Assembly (NCBI GenBank): GCA_910577635.1
Contig: CAJTNR010000001.1
Coordinates: 1-64,000 of the forward strand
Origin: an uncultured Vampirovibrio sp.
Lineage (GTDB): Bacteria > Cyanobacteriota > Vampirovibrionia > Gastranaerophilales > Gastranaerophilaceae
Length of the DNA: 64,000 nt
Direction of reading: 5' to 3'
Shown: positions 6,896 through 15,062 of the stretch, piece after piece
Layout: each line of letters opens with the position of its first letter
Numbering within the stretch: the first letter of the stretch is position 1
Translations under genes and position numbers: made by a program
Notes under the pieces: model-generated
The model's database searches: none
The model's input: only the letters and a program-made list of their open reading frames with translations
Told to the model about the DNA's origin: nothing

Positions 6896-8118
6896 TAGCA
6901 AGTATAGATTTAATGGATGGAAAAGCAGTCCAGCTCCAGCAGGGAAAAACCAAAGTTTTAGAAAGAGACAATGTCTTAGAACTTGCAAGATACTATGCAA
7001 GATTTGGTGAAGTTGCGGTTATTGACCTTGATAGTGCGCTAAATACAGGTAAAAATAACGAAGAGCTGATTAAAAAAATATGCAAAATTGCTCCTTGTCG
7101 TGTTGGCGGAGGGATTCGAACAATTGATAAAGCAAAACAGGTTTTATCCTGGGGTGCTAAAAAAATAATCATTGGAACAGCAGCAAGTGAGGATTTTTTA
7201 TCCAAACTTCCTAAATCAAGGGTTTTAGTTGCAATTGATTCAAAAGACGGGAAAATTACCACTAAAGGCTGGCAGGAAGTAAGCCAGTTTTCAACCATTG
7301 ATTATGTTAAAAGATTCGAAGACTACTGCTGCGGGTTTTTGTTTACAATAGTTGAACGTGAAGGAATGATGCAGGGAACTAATATTAGTTTTATTAAAGA
7401 AATTGCAGCTTCCACTAAAAACCCGATTACAGCAGCAGGAGGAATTTGTTCAATTGATGAAATTGTTGAACTTGCTAAAGATAATATCTCCTGTCAATTG
7501 GGAATGTGTATTTATACAGGCAAGGTTAAGTTAGAAGATGCTTTTTGTGCGATTCTTGATTTTGAAAAACAAGGAGGATTAATTCCTACAATTGTTCAGG
7601 ATAGATCAACACATCAGGTTTTAATGCTTGCTTATTCAACTGCTGAATCTTTAAAAAAATCCTTTGAAACAGGACTTGCAACTTATTATTCCCGCTCAAG
7701 ACAAGCTCTTTGGACAAAAGGGGAAACATCAGGAAATACACAGGAGTTATTGAATGCTAAATTTGACTGTGATAGAGATTCGATTCTTTTTAGCGTTAAT
7801 CAGAAGGGAAATGCTTGTCATCTAGGGCGCTACAGTTGTTTTGAAGATAAAAGTTTTACTTTTGAAGAATTATTCAACCTTATTTTAGATAGAAAAGAAA
7901 AACTGCCTGAGAACAGCTATACAACAAAGCTTTTTAACAATGATTTTTATTTGAAGCGAAAAATCATGGAAGAAGCATTTGAAACTGTGAATTTTGAGCA
8001 GGGAGACGGGCTTGGCTGGGAAGCAGCGGATTTAATGTACCATCTTTTTGTATTTATGGCAAAGAATAATACAACAATTGAAGATATTAGAAACAACTTA
8101 AAAGCCAGGACAAAATAA
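6889..8118 (+). CDS. HisA-HisI-HisE fusion (trifunctional histidine biosynthesis protein)
   Basis: A 409-residue fusion. Residues 1 to about 226 are a HisA barrel (ProFAR isomerase): SIDLMDGKAVQLQQG, CRVGGGIRT, IIIGTAA, AIDSKDG and AAGGICS are all visible. From about 229 the sequence is HisI (phosphoribosyl-AMP cyclohydrolase): LMLAYSTAES, SRQALWTKGETSGN, FDCDRDSILF and ACHLGRYSCF, with the metal-binding Asp and Cys residues intact. The last 80 or so residues are HisE (phosphoribosyl-ATP pyrophosphohydrolase): KIMEEAFETV and AADLMYHLFVFM. The protein would perform steps 2, 3 and 4 of the pathway. An AAGGAG SD precedes the ATG. hisD follows with no gap. HisIE fusions are common; the added HisA domain is unusual to my knowledge. 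Confidence 0.95.
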   Translation: MLVASIDLMDGKAVQLQQGKTKVLERDNVLELARYYARFGEVAVIDLDSALNTGKNNEELIKKICKIAPCRVGGGIRTIDKAKQVLSWGAKKIIIGTAASEDFLSKLPKSRVLVAIDSKDGKITTKGWQEVSQFSTIDYVKRFEDYCCGFLFTIVEREGMMQGTNISFIKEIAASTKNPITAAGGICSIDEIVELAKDNISCQLGMCIYTGKVKLEDAFCAILDFEKQGGLIPTIVQDRSTHQVLMLAYSTAESLKKSFETGLATYYSRSRQALWTKGETSGNTQELLNAKFDCDRDSILFSVNQKGNACHLGRYSCFEDKSFTFEELFNLILDRKEKLPENSYTTKLFNNDFYLKRKIMEEAFETVNFEQGDGLGWEAADLMYHLFVFMAKNNTTIEDIRNNLKARTK

Positions 8119-9375
8119 ATGAAGATAATTAACTATAGTGAAATTGAGGATAGTTTTTTTGAGCAAATCGATTATGAATCATTAGATTGTGCTAAAGAAA
8201 TTGTAAAAAAAGTAAAAAAAGAAAAAGATAAAGCTCTGATTGAACTTTCAAAACAGTTTGGTGATGGGAATTTTATTAATAGTGAAGATTTTATAGTTAA
8301 AGATGAAGAAATTGATTTGGCTTATAAAAAAATTGATAAAGAACTCCTTAATGCTCTAAAAACTGCGATTAATAATGTTAAAGAGTTTTCAATTCAGCAG
8401 TTTAGCTCAATTAAGAATCTTGAATTCAAAAAAAACGATTCAATTCTATCTCATAGGATTGTTCCTCTAAAAAGTGTTCTTTGTTATTGTCCAGGGGGTA
8501 ATTATCCGCTTTTGAGTTCTTGTTATATGACCATTGTTCCTGCTATTGTAGCAGGGGTTGAGGAAATCTATCTAACAAGTCCTAGGATATCTGCTGAGGT
8601 TATAGTTTCTGCTCATTTATCCAAAGCATCAAAAATTTATAAACTCGGAGGAGCACAGGCTATAGCTGCTTTTGCTTTTGGAACAGAAACTATAAAACCT
8701 GTTAATAAAATTGTAGGACCGGGAAACAAATATGTTGCAGCAGCCAAAAAAGAGGTTTATGGTTCTTGTGATATCGATTTTATAGCAGGACCGAGCGAGG
8801 TTTTAATTATAGGGGATGATATTAAAGATGCCAAGATTATTGCAGCTGATATGCTGGCGCAATGCGAACATGATAAAGATGCAAGAGCGTATCTGATTAC
8901 CGACAATAAAGAACTTGCATCTTTGGTGCAGATTGAAGCTCAAAATTTTCTAAAAACTCTAAAAACTGCGCCGATTGCTTCTGTTTCTTTTGATAAATCG
9001 ATTTGCGTTATTGTTGATAATATTAACCAGGCAATTGAATTATCAAATAAAAGGGCACCGGAGCACCTGGAGCTTTTGGTTTCTAATCCCTCTTTAATTA
9101 AAGACAAATTTACAAACTACGGATCAATGTTTATAGGGAGAAATTGCGCTGAGGTCTTTGGTGATTACTGTTCAGGAACAAACCATGTTTTGCCTACGAA
9201 TAAATGTGCCAGCTATAGCGGCGGTTTAAGTGTTTTTGATTATGTTAAAATTATAACAAGCCAGAACTTATCCGAATCTTATTCAAAGGAATTATCAAAA
9301 ACCGCATCAATTCTAGCTTCAGCTGAAGGATTATACGCTCATAAACTAGCAAGCGATTTAAGGAGTCTAAGTTGA
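8119..9375 (+). CDS. hisD: Histidinol dehydrogenase
   Basis: A 418-residue zinc enzyme performing the last two steps of histidine synthesis (histidinol to histidine, two NAD+ reductions). Family signatures are CYCPGGNYPLLSS, KLGGAQAIAAFAFGT, IVGPGNKYVAAAK, DFIAGPSEVLII, LAQCEHDKDA (zinc Gln/His), RAPEHLEL (catalytic Glu-His) and SGTNHVLPT. The length is normal. The ATG at 8119 follows the stop of the hisA-hisIE gene immediately, so translation is coupled. The remaining his genes (hisG, B, C, F, H) are not in the window. Confidence 0.98.
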   Translation: MKIINYSEIEDSFFEQIDYESLDCAKEIVKKVKKEKDKALIELSKQFGDGNFINSEDFIVKDEEIDLAYKKIDKELLNALKTAINNVKEFSIQQFSSIKNLEFKKNDSILSHRIVPLKSVLCYCPGGNYPLLSSCYMTIVPAIVAGVEEIYLTSPRISAEVIVSAHLSKASKIYKLGGAQAIAAFAFGTETIKPVNKIVGPGNKYVAAAKKEVYGSCDIDFIAGPSEVLIIGDDIKDAKIIAADMLAQCEHDKDARAYLITDNKELASLVQIEAQNFLKTLKTAPIASVSFDKSICVIVDNINQAIELSNKRAPEHLELLVSNPSLIKDKFTNYGSMFIGRNCAEVFGDYCSGTNHVLPTNKCASYSGGLSVFDYVKIITSQNLSESYSKELSKTASILASAEGLYAHKLASDLRSLS

Positions 9376-10049
9376 GTTTTCGAGAAAAAAGAAGAGAAGT
9401 AGAAAAAGAGATTTTTTCTTTTCTTGTCATAGTTTTATTTCATATTATAAGAGCGTTTTATCGGTGCAAGTGTATTAACTATCCAAAAGACAAATGCATT
9501 TTTGCTCTCTGGCATGCCCATCAGTGCGGGGTTTTTTCCTGTAATGAGAATAGAAAAACAGTGATTATGGTTTCAAGTTCAAGAGACGGGGAGATAATTT
9601 CCCGCGCAGCTAATGCTATGGGAGTTGAAACCGTAAGAGGCTCTAAAACAAGAGGGGGGACAAAAGCAAGTCTTGAGTTAATTAAAAAAATAAAAGAAGA
9701 GAATTATAACGGAGCCTTAACTATAGATGGACCCAAAGGTCCTAACAGGATTGTAAAAAAAGGGATAGTTGAAGTTGCAAAACTGGCGCAGGTTCCAATT
9801 GTACCTGCCGTTTGGTGGAGTCCGCAAAAAACTTTTCTTAAATTTAACTCCTGGGATAACTTTAGATTCCCTCTTATAGGGACAAAACTTGTAATGCTTT
9901 TTGGCTCCCCAATTGAAATCCCCGAGGATTTAGACGAAGAAAAAACAGAGCTTATAAGACAAAAAATTGAGAATAGTTTAAATGAACTTTATCAGGATGT
10001 AAAACTTAATTATAGAAAATATTTAAAAGAAGGAAAAAATAAATGTTAA
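9372..10049 (+). CDS. DUF374 lysophospholipid acyltransferase-like membrane protein
   Basis: A 225-residue protein of the DUF374 family, related to lysophospholipid and lipid A acyltransferases. Residues about 15-30 form a membrane anchor. The His-x4-Asp-like acyltransferase signature appears as ALWHAHQ followed by MVSSSRDGEIISR, then VRGSKTRGG and ALTIDGPKGPNR, which are the conserved DUF374 blocks. It probably acylates an envelope lipid at the inner membrane; the substrate is unknown. The TTG start at 9372 overlaps the hisD stop (TTGA, 4 nt), and the 3' end overlaps ychF by 7 nt. Confidence 0.88.
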   Translation: MSFREKRREVEKEIFSFLVIVLFHIIRAFYRCKCINYPKDKCIFALWHAHQCGVFSCNENRKTVIMVSSSRDGEIISRAANAMGVETVRGSKTRGGTKASLELIKKIKEENYNGALTIDGPKGPNRIVKKGIVEVAKLAQVPIVPAVWWSPQKTFLKFNSWDNFRFPLIGTKLVMLFGSPIEIPEDLDEEKTELIRQKIENSLNELYQDVKLNYRKYLKEGKNKC

Positions 10050-11134
10050 AAGTTGGAATTGTAGGATTGCCTAATGTTGGAAAGTCGACTCTATTTAATG
10101 CACTTACAAGTGCTAAAAACGCACAGAGCGCGAATTATCCTTTTTGCACTATTGAGCCTAATGTCGGAGTTGTTTCAGTTCCTGATAAAAGGCTTTATAC
10201 TCTTCAAGATTTGGTTAAAACTAATACTGTAATTCCGACTGCAATTGAATTTGTAGATATCGCAGGACTTGTTAAGGGAGCAAGCAAAGGGGAAGGATTG
10301 GGTAATCAATTTTTGCACAATATTAGAGAAACAGACGCTATAGTTCAAGTTGTAAGATGTTTTGATGATATTAATACTATCCATGTTAATGGTAAAGTTA
10401 ATCCTATAGATGATATTGAAACAATTAATTCAGAATTAGCTTTAGCTGATATTGCAACATTAGAAAATATTTCAAAAAGAATTGCAAAACAGGTTAAAGC
10501 GCAGGATAAAGAAGCAAAAATTCAAGATAGCGTAATTCAAAAATGCATGGGCTTTTTACAAAAAGCTCAATTCATTGATTCAACTAATTTTTCCTTGGAT
10601 GAAAAAAAAGCACTGCAGTTCTTCCATTTACTAATGGCAAAACCTATAATTTACTGCGCTAATGTTTCTGAACTCGATTTAAAAACCGGCAATAACTATA
10701 CTAAACAAATGAGAGAATATTTAGGAAAAAACGCTCAAATTGTGTTAATTTGCGCCAATTTAGAAGAAGAACTTGTAGATTTAGGTGAAGCAGAAGCAAA
10801 AAACTACCTGCGTGAACTTGGAATCGAAAACTCGGGAATTGAGCGTATGATTAAATCTGCTTATGATATTTTAAACCTTAGAACTTATATAACAGCAGGG
10901 GAAAAAGAAGTCCGAGCCTGGACTATAACCAAAGGAACAAAAGCTCCCCAAGCTGCAGGTGTAATTCATACAGATTTTGAAAAAGGCTTTATTAAAGCAG
11001 AAGTTGTAAGCTATGATGACTTTATTAATGCCGGCTCGTGGGCTATAGCTCGAGAAAAAGGGTTAGCGCGTCTTGAAGGCAAGGATTATACAGTTCAAGA
11101 TGGCGATATTATGGTCTTTAGGTTTAATAACTAA
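10043..11134 (+). CDS. ychF: Obg-like ATPase YchF
   Basis: A 363-residue universal P-loop NTPase that favours ATP. Visible motifs are GLPNVGKST (Walker A), DIAGLVKGASKGEGLGNQFL (G3 region), the G4 position as ICANLEEEL, and a C-terminal TGS-like domain ending QDGDIMVFRF. It binds ribosomes and participates in translation and stress responses. The ATG overlaps the DUF374 gene by 7 nt. Its expression presumably depends on the upstream csaB/his run. No terminator was seen after the stop before the next gene at 11170. Confidence 0.98.
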   Translation: MLKVGIVGLPNVGKSTLFNALTSAKNAQSANYPFCTIEPNVGVVSVPDKRLYTLQDLVKTNTVIPTAIEFVDIAGLVKGASKGEGLGNQFLHNIRETDAIVQVVRCFDDINTIHVNGKVNPIDDIETINSELALADIATLENISKRIAKQVKAQDKEAKIQDSVIQKCMGFLQKAQFIDSTNFSLDEKKALQFFHLLMAKPIIYCANVSELDLKTGNNYTKQMREYLGKNAQIVLICANLEEELVDLGEAEAKNYLRELGIENSGIERMIKSAYDILNLRTYITAGEKEVRAWTITKGTKAPQAAGVIHTDFEKGFIKAEVVSYDDFINAGSWAIAREKGLARLEGKDYTVQDGDIMVFRFNN

Positions 11135-11157
11135 CAAAAAATTTCTTTTAGAAGTTT

Positions 11158-11172
11158 TATATAGGTACTATG
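11158..11172 (+). promoter_or_regulatory. Leaderless-type -10 box of the HEITH protein gene
   Basis: TATATA (11158-11163) ends 6 nt before the ATG at 11170. There is no SD in the 35-nt gap after ychF. The hexamer is weaker than the others in the set. Confidence 0.45.
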
Positions 11173-12144
11173 AAAATATTCCTTAACCCGATTCAAAATT
11201 GCAGCAATAGAACAGCTAAACAATTATATAAAAATAATTCTTATATAAAGAACAATTATTCCATTGATGTTTTTATAAAAAACACTCAGAGTCCCTCTTT
11301 TGGTTCAGGAGGGTTAGGAAACTTTAGAGAAATTTATGCGTTATTAGAAGAAGAACTTGATCAATATTGTTTGAATGCACCTCAACTATCGCTTTCAAAA
11401 ATAAGAACAATAGTTAAAAGTCATTGTCCTGATATTGAAGTAGATGATTTATCGAACCTTTCATCAAATGCTTTAATTTCTCCTGCAACCGCTGCTTATT
11501 TTAAATGTGAAATTCCGTTTATTATGAACAATAACAAACTTCAAATTCCAAATAAGCTGAATCAGGTTATTTATCTTAAGATGCCAGAGGATCAAAGTGA
11601 GAAAGATAGAACAATTTTTTTATCCCGCATAATGCATGAAATAACTCATGCTCTGCAGGAGAATTCATCAGATAGAATATCTAAAGCAGATTATATGAGA
11701 AAGTATTTGTCAAGAAGCAGCAAAAGCAGTGAAGAAAAAATTAGAACAATATCCATTGCCAATCAAGCTTCTAAATATGCATATAACAATATTGTAAATT
11801 TATGTGCTAAAGAATTGAATAAAAGTGACAATATGCCTCTAAGTGTCATTATGAATAGTGCGGGGTATCTGGATAGTTTTTATAATAAAGCTTGTTCTAA
11901 AAAAGCAGGTGCTGCTATTGATAATTTATTAACGAGTATTCTTGAAGCCTTTAAAAGGCAAGGCAGCTATGATACCCAAACGGCGCTTGATTTAATTGCA
12001 ATGACAGCTGAGAGAGAACAAGAAGCCTATCGAAATGAATATGAAATTCTTAAAAAATATGCAAATATTAAGGGCAATGCTGATATTGATATAATACCAA
12101 TGTCTTTTGGAGTTTTGAGCGATATTGCAAAAGACTTGTATTAA
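11170..12144 (+). CDS. Putative zinc-metalloprotease-like protein with HEITH motif
   Basis: A 324-residue protein without a recognised family. The segment SRIMHEITHALQ at about residue 154-165 contains a perfect His-Glu-x-x-His zinc-binding signature. A third zinc ligand is not obvious; a Glu in TAEREQEAY near residue 280 is one possibility (an inference). The N-terminus has no Sec signal but carries SPSFGSGG around residues 41-48, similar in style to the short N-terminal F-x-[GSA] motif of other hypotheticals in this window. That raises the idea of a lineage-specific exported or targeted protein. It is read from its own predicted leaderless promoter. It could be a peptidase or a structural zinc protein. 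Confidence 0.72.
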   Translation: MKIFLNPIQNCSNRTAKQLYKNNSYIKNNYSIDVFIKNTQSPSFGSGGLGNFREIYALLEEELDQYCLNAPQLSLSKIRTIVKSHCPDIEVDDLSNLSSNALISPATAAYFKCEIPFIMNNNKLQIPNKLNQVIYLKMPEDQSEKDRTIFLSRIMHEITHALQENSSDRISKADYMRKYLSRSSKSSEEKIRTISIANQASKYAYNNIVNLCAKELNKSDNMPLSVIMNSAGYLDSFYNKACSKKAGAAIDNLLTSILEAFKRQGSYDTQTALDLIAMTAEREQEAYRNEYEILKKYANIKGNADIDIIPMSFGVLSDIAKDLY

Positions 12145-12285
12145 ACTTTTTTGGTTTATCGGAAGCTAAAAGTGTTATTAATACATTATTTCAAACTGTT
12201 TCAATTGTTGTTATAAATTGTTGGTTGAAAAATTATACAGGGCATTATAATATTAAGATAAGTATAATAAGGCAGCAGGGAAAAA

Positions 12286-13881
12286 ATGAGCGAAATTCAG
12301 TTTCAAACGGATATTGATAAGTTGGTCGAGATTCTTCCTTTGAAAATTAAAAGGAATATCCAGCAAGGACTATTAGATGATGCCATTGAAATTGTTCTTG
12401 ATATTGGAAGGATTCCTGAAATCCGGCTTGGTAATGGAAAGATTTTATCTTTGGGTTTGGATAATATTACAAGAGAAGATTTAGATTTTATTACTCAAAA
12501 ACTTCCTGAGTTTACCTCTGATAATCGATCAGGAATCGCCGGGACCTTGCATCGAATTAGTGCAATAAGAAACAGGCAAGGAAAAATTGTCGGTTTAACC
12601 TGTCGAATAGGCAGGGTTATAACAGGAACTATTGAATGTATTAAAGATTTTGTCGTGCAGAATAAATCTATCCTTTTTTTGGGACGCCCCGGGGTTGGAA
12701 AGACCACAAAGCTTAGAGAAATTACAAGGTTAATGGCAGATGAGCTTCAAAAGAGGGTTGTTGTGGTTGATACTTCAAATGAAATCGCAGGGGATGGAGA
12801 TGTCGCTCATCCTGCAATTGGAAAAGCAAGAAGAATGCAGGTAGCTCAACCCGAGTTTCAAAAAGACATCATGATTGAAGCGGTTGAAAATCACACCCCT
12901 GAGGTTATTGTTGTAGATGAGATTGGAACTGAACTAGAAGCCCAGGCAGCTCGAACAATAGCAGAGCGCGGTGTTATGTTAATCGCTACAGCCCATGGTA
13001 ATACTTTAGATAATTTAATTAAAAACCCGACATTATCTGATCTAATTGGAGGAATTGACACAGTTACCCTAGGAGATGATGAAGCAAAACACAGGGGGTG
13101 TCAAAAAACAGTTCTGGAGCGTCAAAAACAGCCTACATTTGATATTGTAATTGAAATTATCGATAGAAACACTCTTGCAATTTACAAAGATTCAGCTCAG
13201 GCTGTAGATTATATTCTTCGAGGCTGGCCGATAACTCCTGAAATTAGAAAAGTGGATGGAAACTACAAAGAAAAAAAACAAGAGGTTGATATTATAAAAA
13301 AAGTTGAAGAACTGGATTCAAAAACCAGAGAATCTTCTATTTCGCCCCTCAGCTTTAGTTTTAATCGCAAGCAGTATATTAAAGAAAACAAAAAGCATAA
13401 AAAAATCTATATTTATGCAGTTTCAAGATCAATTGTCGATAAATTAATCGAAAGATTAGATATTGACGCTGCTATTGTTCGAAGTGTCGAGGAAGCAGAT
13501 TTTGTTATTGCACACAAAAATTTTGCCAAAGGAGGAACTAAAGTTCTATCAATTGCTAATGAGTATCACTTGCCTGTGTTTTTTGTAAGGACCAATTCAA
13601 TGAGCCAGATTCAAAGGGTTTTAAAAGAAGCTCTTAACTTAACCCAAAAAGACCAAAATACGAAAAACTATTCAAATTATAAAGATGCTGCAGAACTAGC
13701 GCTTGATGAAACTAATGCTGCTATTGCAAAACTATCCGAAGGAGCAGAGGTAATTGAACTTGAAGCGCAGGATATACAAATTAGAAAACTCCAGCACGAA
13801 CTTGTTGAAGCCCACGGTTACAAGTCTGTTAGTGTCGGGGAAGGTTCGAATCGTCATTTGAAAATATTTAAAGATGAATAA
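12286..13881 (+). CDS. Ycf45-like AAA+ ATPase with C-terminal R3H domain
   Basis: A 531-residue protein. The centre is a secretion-ATPase-like AAA domain related to SpoIIIAA/Ycf45: FLGRPGVGKTTKLREI (Walker A, about residue 128), VVVVDTSNEIAGDGD, VIVVDEIGTELEA (Walker B) and LIATAHGNTL. The C-terminal 70 residues (AIAKLSEGAEVIEL to NRHLKIF) fit an R3H single-stranded nucleic acid binding domain. Family knowledge places this architecture in cyanobacteria and plastids (ycf45), where its function is unsettled. An AGGG SD precedes the ATG. The next gene starts inside its last codons (8-nt overlap). Confidence 0.9.
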   Translation: MSEIQFQTDIDKLVEILPLKIKRNIQQGLLDDAIEIVLDIGRIPEIRLGNGKILSLGLDNITREDLDFITQKLPEFTSDNRSGIAGTLHRISAIRNRQGKIVGLTCRIGRVITGTIECIKDFVVQNKSILFLGRPGVGKTTKLREITRLMADELQKRVVVVDTSNEIAGDGDVAHPAIGKARRMQVAQPEFQKDIMIEAVENHTPEVIVVDEIGTELEAQAARTIAERGVMLIATAHGNTLDNLIKNPTLSDLIGGIDTVTLGDDEAKHRGCQKTVLERQKQPTFDIVIEIIDRNTLAIYKDSAQAVDYILRGWPITPEIRKVDGNYKEKKQEVDIIKKVEELDSKTRESSISPLSFSFNRKQYIKENKKHKKIYIYAVSRSIVDKLIERLDIDAAIVRSVEEADFVIAHKNFAKGGTKVLSIANEYHLPVFFVRTNSMSQIQRVLKEALNLTQKDQNTKNYSNYKDAAELALDETNAAIAKLSEGAEVIELEAQDIQIRKLQHELVEAHGYKSVSVGEGSNRHLKIFKDE

Positions 13882-14530
13882 AACTGAAACAATTGATAAC
13901 TATAAAATAAACTATAAAAAACACTGTTTTTCAAAAAGTATTAAAATTACTCTAAAAACTGAGGACTCAATTCTTGTAACTATGCCTTATTTGTGCCCTT
14001 ACAAAAAAGCAAGAGATTTTTTATTGGCCAATTTAGATAAAATTAAAAGTTTTCGATTCGAAACAAAAAAATATTCCCCTGATTTTAAAACTAAATTCGA
14101 TACTTTAAAAATTATTCAATCGGATTATAATAAAACAGTTGTTAAAAAAAACATTGTTTATTTTTACTATTTTGGAGATTTTTACGATAAAAGCATTCAA
14201 AAAGAGCTTAAAACAGCACATTTGAAAGCTCTAAAAATTGAATCTAATTATTTGCTGGATAGATTATCCTATTTAGCTAAAAAATACGGGTTTGATTATC
14301 AAAAAGCTGCTCTTCGAAACCAAAAAACACGCTTTGGGAGCTGTTCTTATCAAAATAATATTAATTTAAATATAAACCTGATGACTTATGACTTCGATAT
14401 TATTGATTATGTACTAATTCACGAACTTGTCCATACAAAAGTCAAGAACCACAGCAGTGTTTTTTGGGCTGAGGTTGAAAAGTACTGCCCTAATTATAGG
14501 GAGTTAAGAAAAAGATTAAAACAAGGGTAA
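13874..14530 (+). CDS. YgjP-like M48-superfamily metallopeptidase (DUF45/WLM)
   Basis: A 218-residue cytosolic protein of the YgjP/DUF45 family. The zinc motif and its extension appear as IHELVHTKVKNHSSVFW (His-Glu-x2-His-x5-His), preceded by the family block QKTRFGSCSYQNNINLN. Family members are putative metalloproteases related to SprT; the substrate is unknown. It overlaps the Ycf45-like gene by 8 nt, suggesting one operon of two. Confidence 0.9.
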   Translation: MNKTETIDNYKINYKKHCFSKSIKITLKTEDSILVTMPYLCPYKKARDFLLANLDKIKSFRFETKKYSPDFKTKFDTLKIIQSDYNKTVVKKNIVYFYYFGDFYDKSIQKELKTAHLKALKIESNYLLDRLSYLAKKYGFDYQKAALRNQKTRFGSCSYQNNINLNINLMTYDFDIIDYVLIHELVHTKVKNHSSVFWAEVEKYCPNYRELRKRLKQG

Positions 14531-14632
14531 ATATTAAATAATTGTAACAATTGAGTCAAAAAAAAGAACATTTTTTTGGCAATTTTGTTTTTATATATAT
14601 AATATAAGTAGTAAAAAACTATGGAGGAAAAT

Positions 14633-14896
14633 ATGAAAAAAGTTCTAGTTTTAACCTTGCTTTTGGTGTTCGGATTCTGTGGATACACTGAAGCCCGTAC
14701 CCAGTACGATTCCACAGGAAGAAATATTGTCCGAGACGATACAATTCGAGGACAAAAACGAGCTGCTGAACAAAAAGCAATTCAACAAAGAAAAATCCAG
14801 GCTGCAGCTGCTGCAAAAATGGATTATGAAGAAGCAATGCGCTCTTTAGAAGAACAAAAACCAAAAACAAACTTCTACCAAGATAGAATTAAATAA
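14633..14896 (+). CDS. Small secreted protein of unknown function
   Basis: An 87-residue protein beginning MKKVLVLTLLLVFGFCGYTEA, a Sec signal peptide of about 20 residues with a Cys near the end. The Cys context is not a clear lipobox. The mature part is hydrophilic with an Arg/Gln/Ala-rich helical middle (RAAEQKAIQQRKIQAAAAAK). The ATG at 14633 is chosen over one at 14621 because a GGAGG SD stands just before it. A strong terminator follows. Nothing in the sequence indicates a function. Confidence 0.78.
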   Translation: MKKVLVLTLLLVFGFCGYTEARTQYDSTGRNIVRDDTIRGQKRAAEQKAIQQRKIQAAAAAKMDYEEAMRSLEEQKPKTNFYQDRIK

Positions 14897-14903
14897 ACGA
14901 TAT

Positions 14904-14931
14904 AAAAACCTCCCTTATAAGGGAGGTTTTT
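14904..14931 (+). terminator. Rho-independent terminator of the small secreted protein gene
   Basis: An 11-bp stem (904-914 with 921-931, relative to 14000) rich in C/G at its top, loop TTATAA, followed by T-rich sequence, 7 nt after the stop at 14896. Confidence 0.9.
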
Positions 14932-14979
14932 ATCGGATTTATATAGCAAATTTGCTAAAAAGGTTAAAGATGTCACCCT

Positions 14980-15026
14980 GAACTTATTTTGGGATCTTGC
15001 AAACTGCAAAATTCCAAAATAAGTTC
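14980..15026. repeat. 47-bp imperfect palindrome between two terminators
   Basis: Two 22-nt arms (14980-15001 and 15005-15026) match at 20 of 22 positions around a 3-nt loop. It starts just after GTCACCCT, and that start resembles small dispersed palindromic repeats seen in many genomes. It lies between the terminator at 14904-14931 and the pheT 3' end. It could be a non-autonomous mobile repeat or a strong RNA hairpin. No second copy was noticed in this window. Confidence 0.65.
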
Positions 15027-15037
15027 TTAATGGCATT

Positions 15038-15055
15038 TTGAATATATATATTCAA
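15038..15055 (-). terminator. Possible weak terminator of pheT
   Basis: A perfect 18-nt AT-only palindrome (TTGAATATATATATTCAA), 8 nt beyond the pheT stop. The stem is weak and there is no long T run on the minus strand, so the assignment is tentative. Confidence 0.3.
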
Positions 15056-15062
15056 GTTTTTA

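Noticed and set aside
13835..13860. GGTTCGAATCG, similar to a tRNA T-loop
   Set aside because: It lies within the R3H domain of the Ycf45-like gene and no acceptor, D or anticodon stems can be folded around it.
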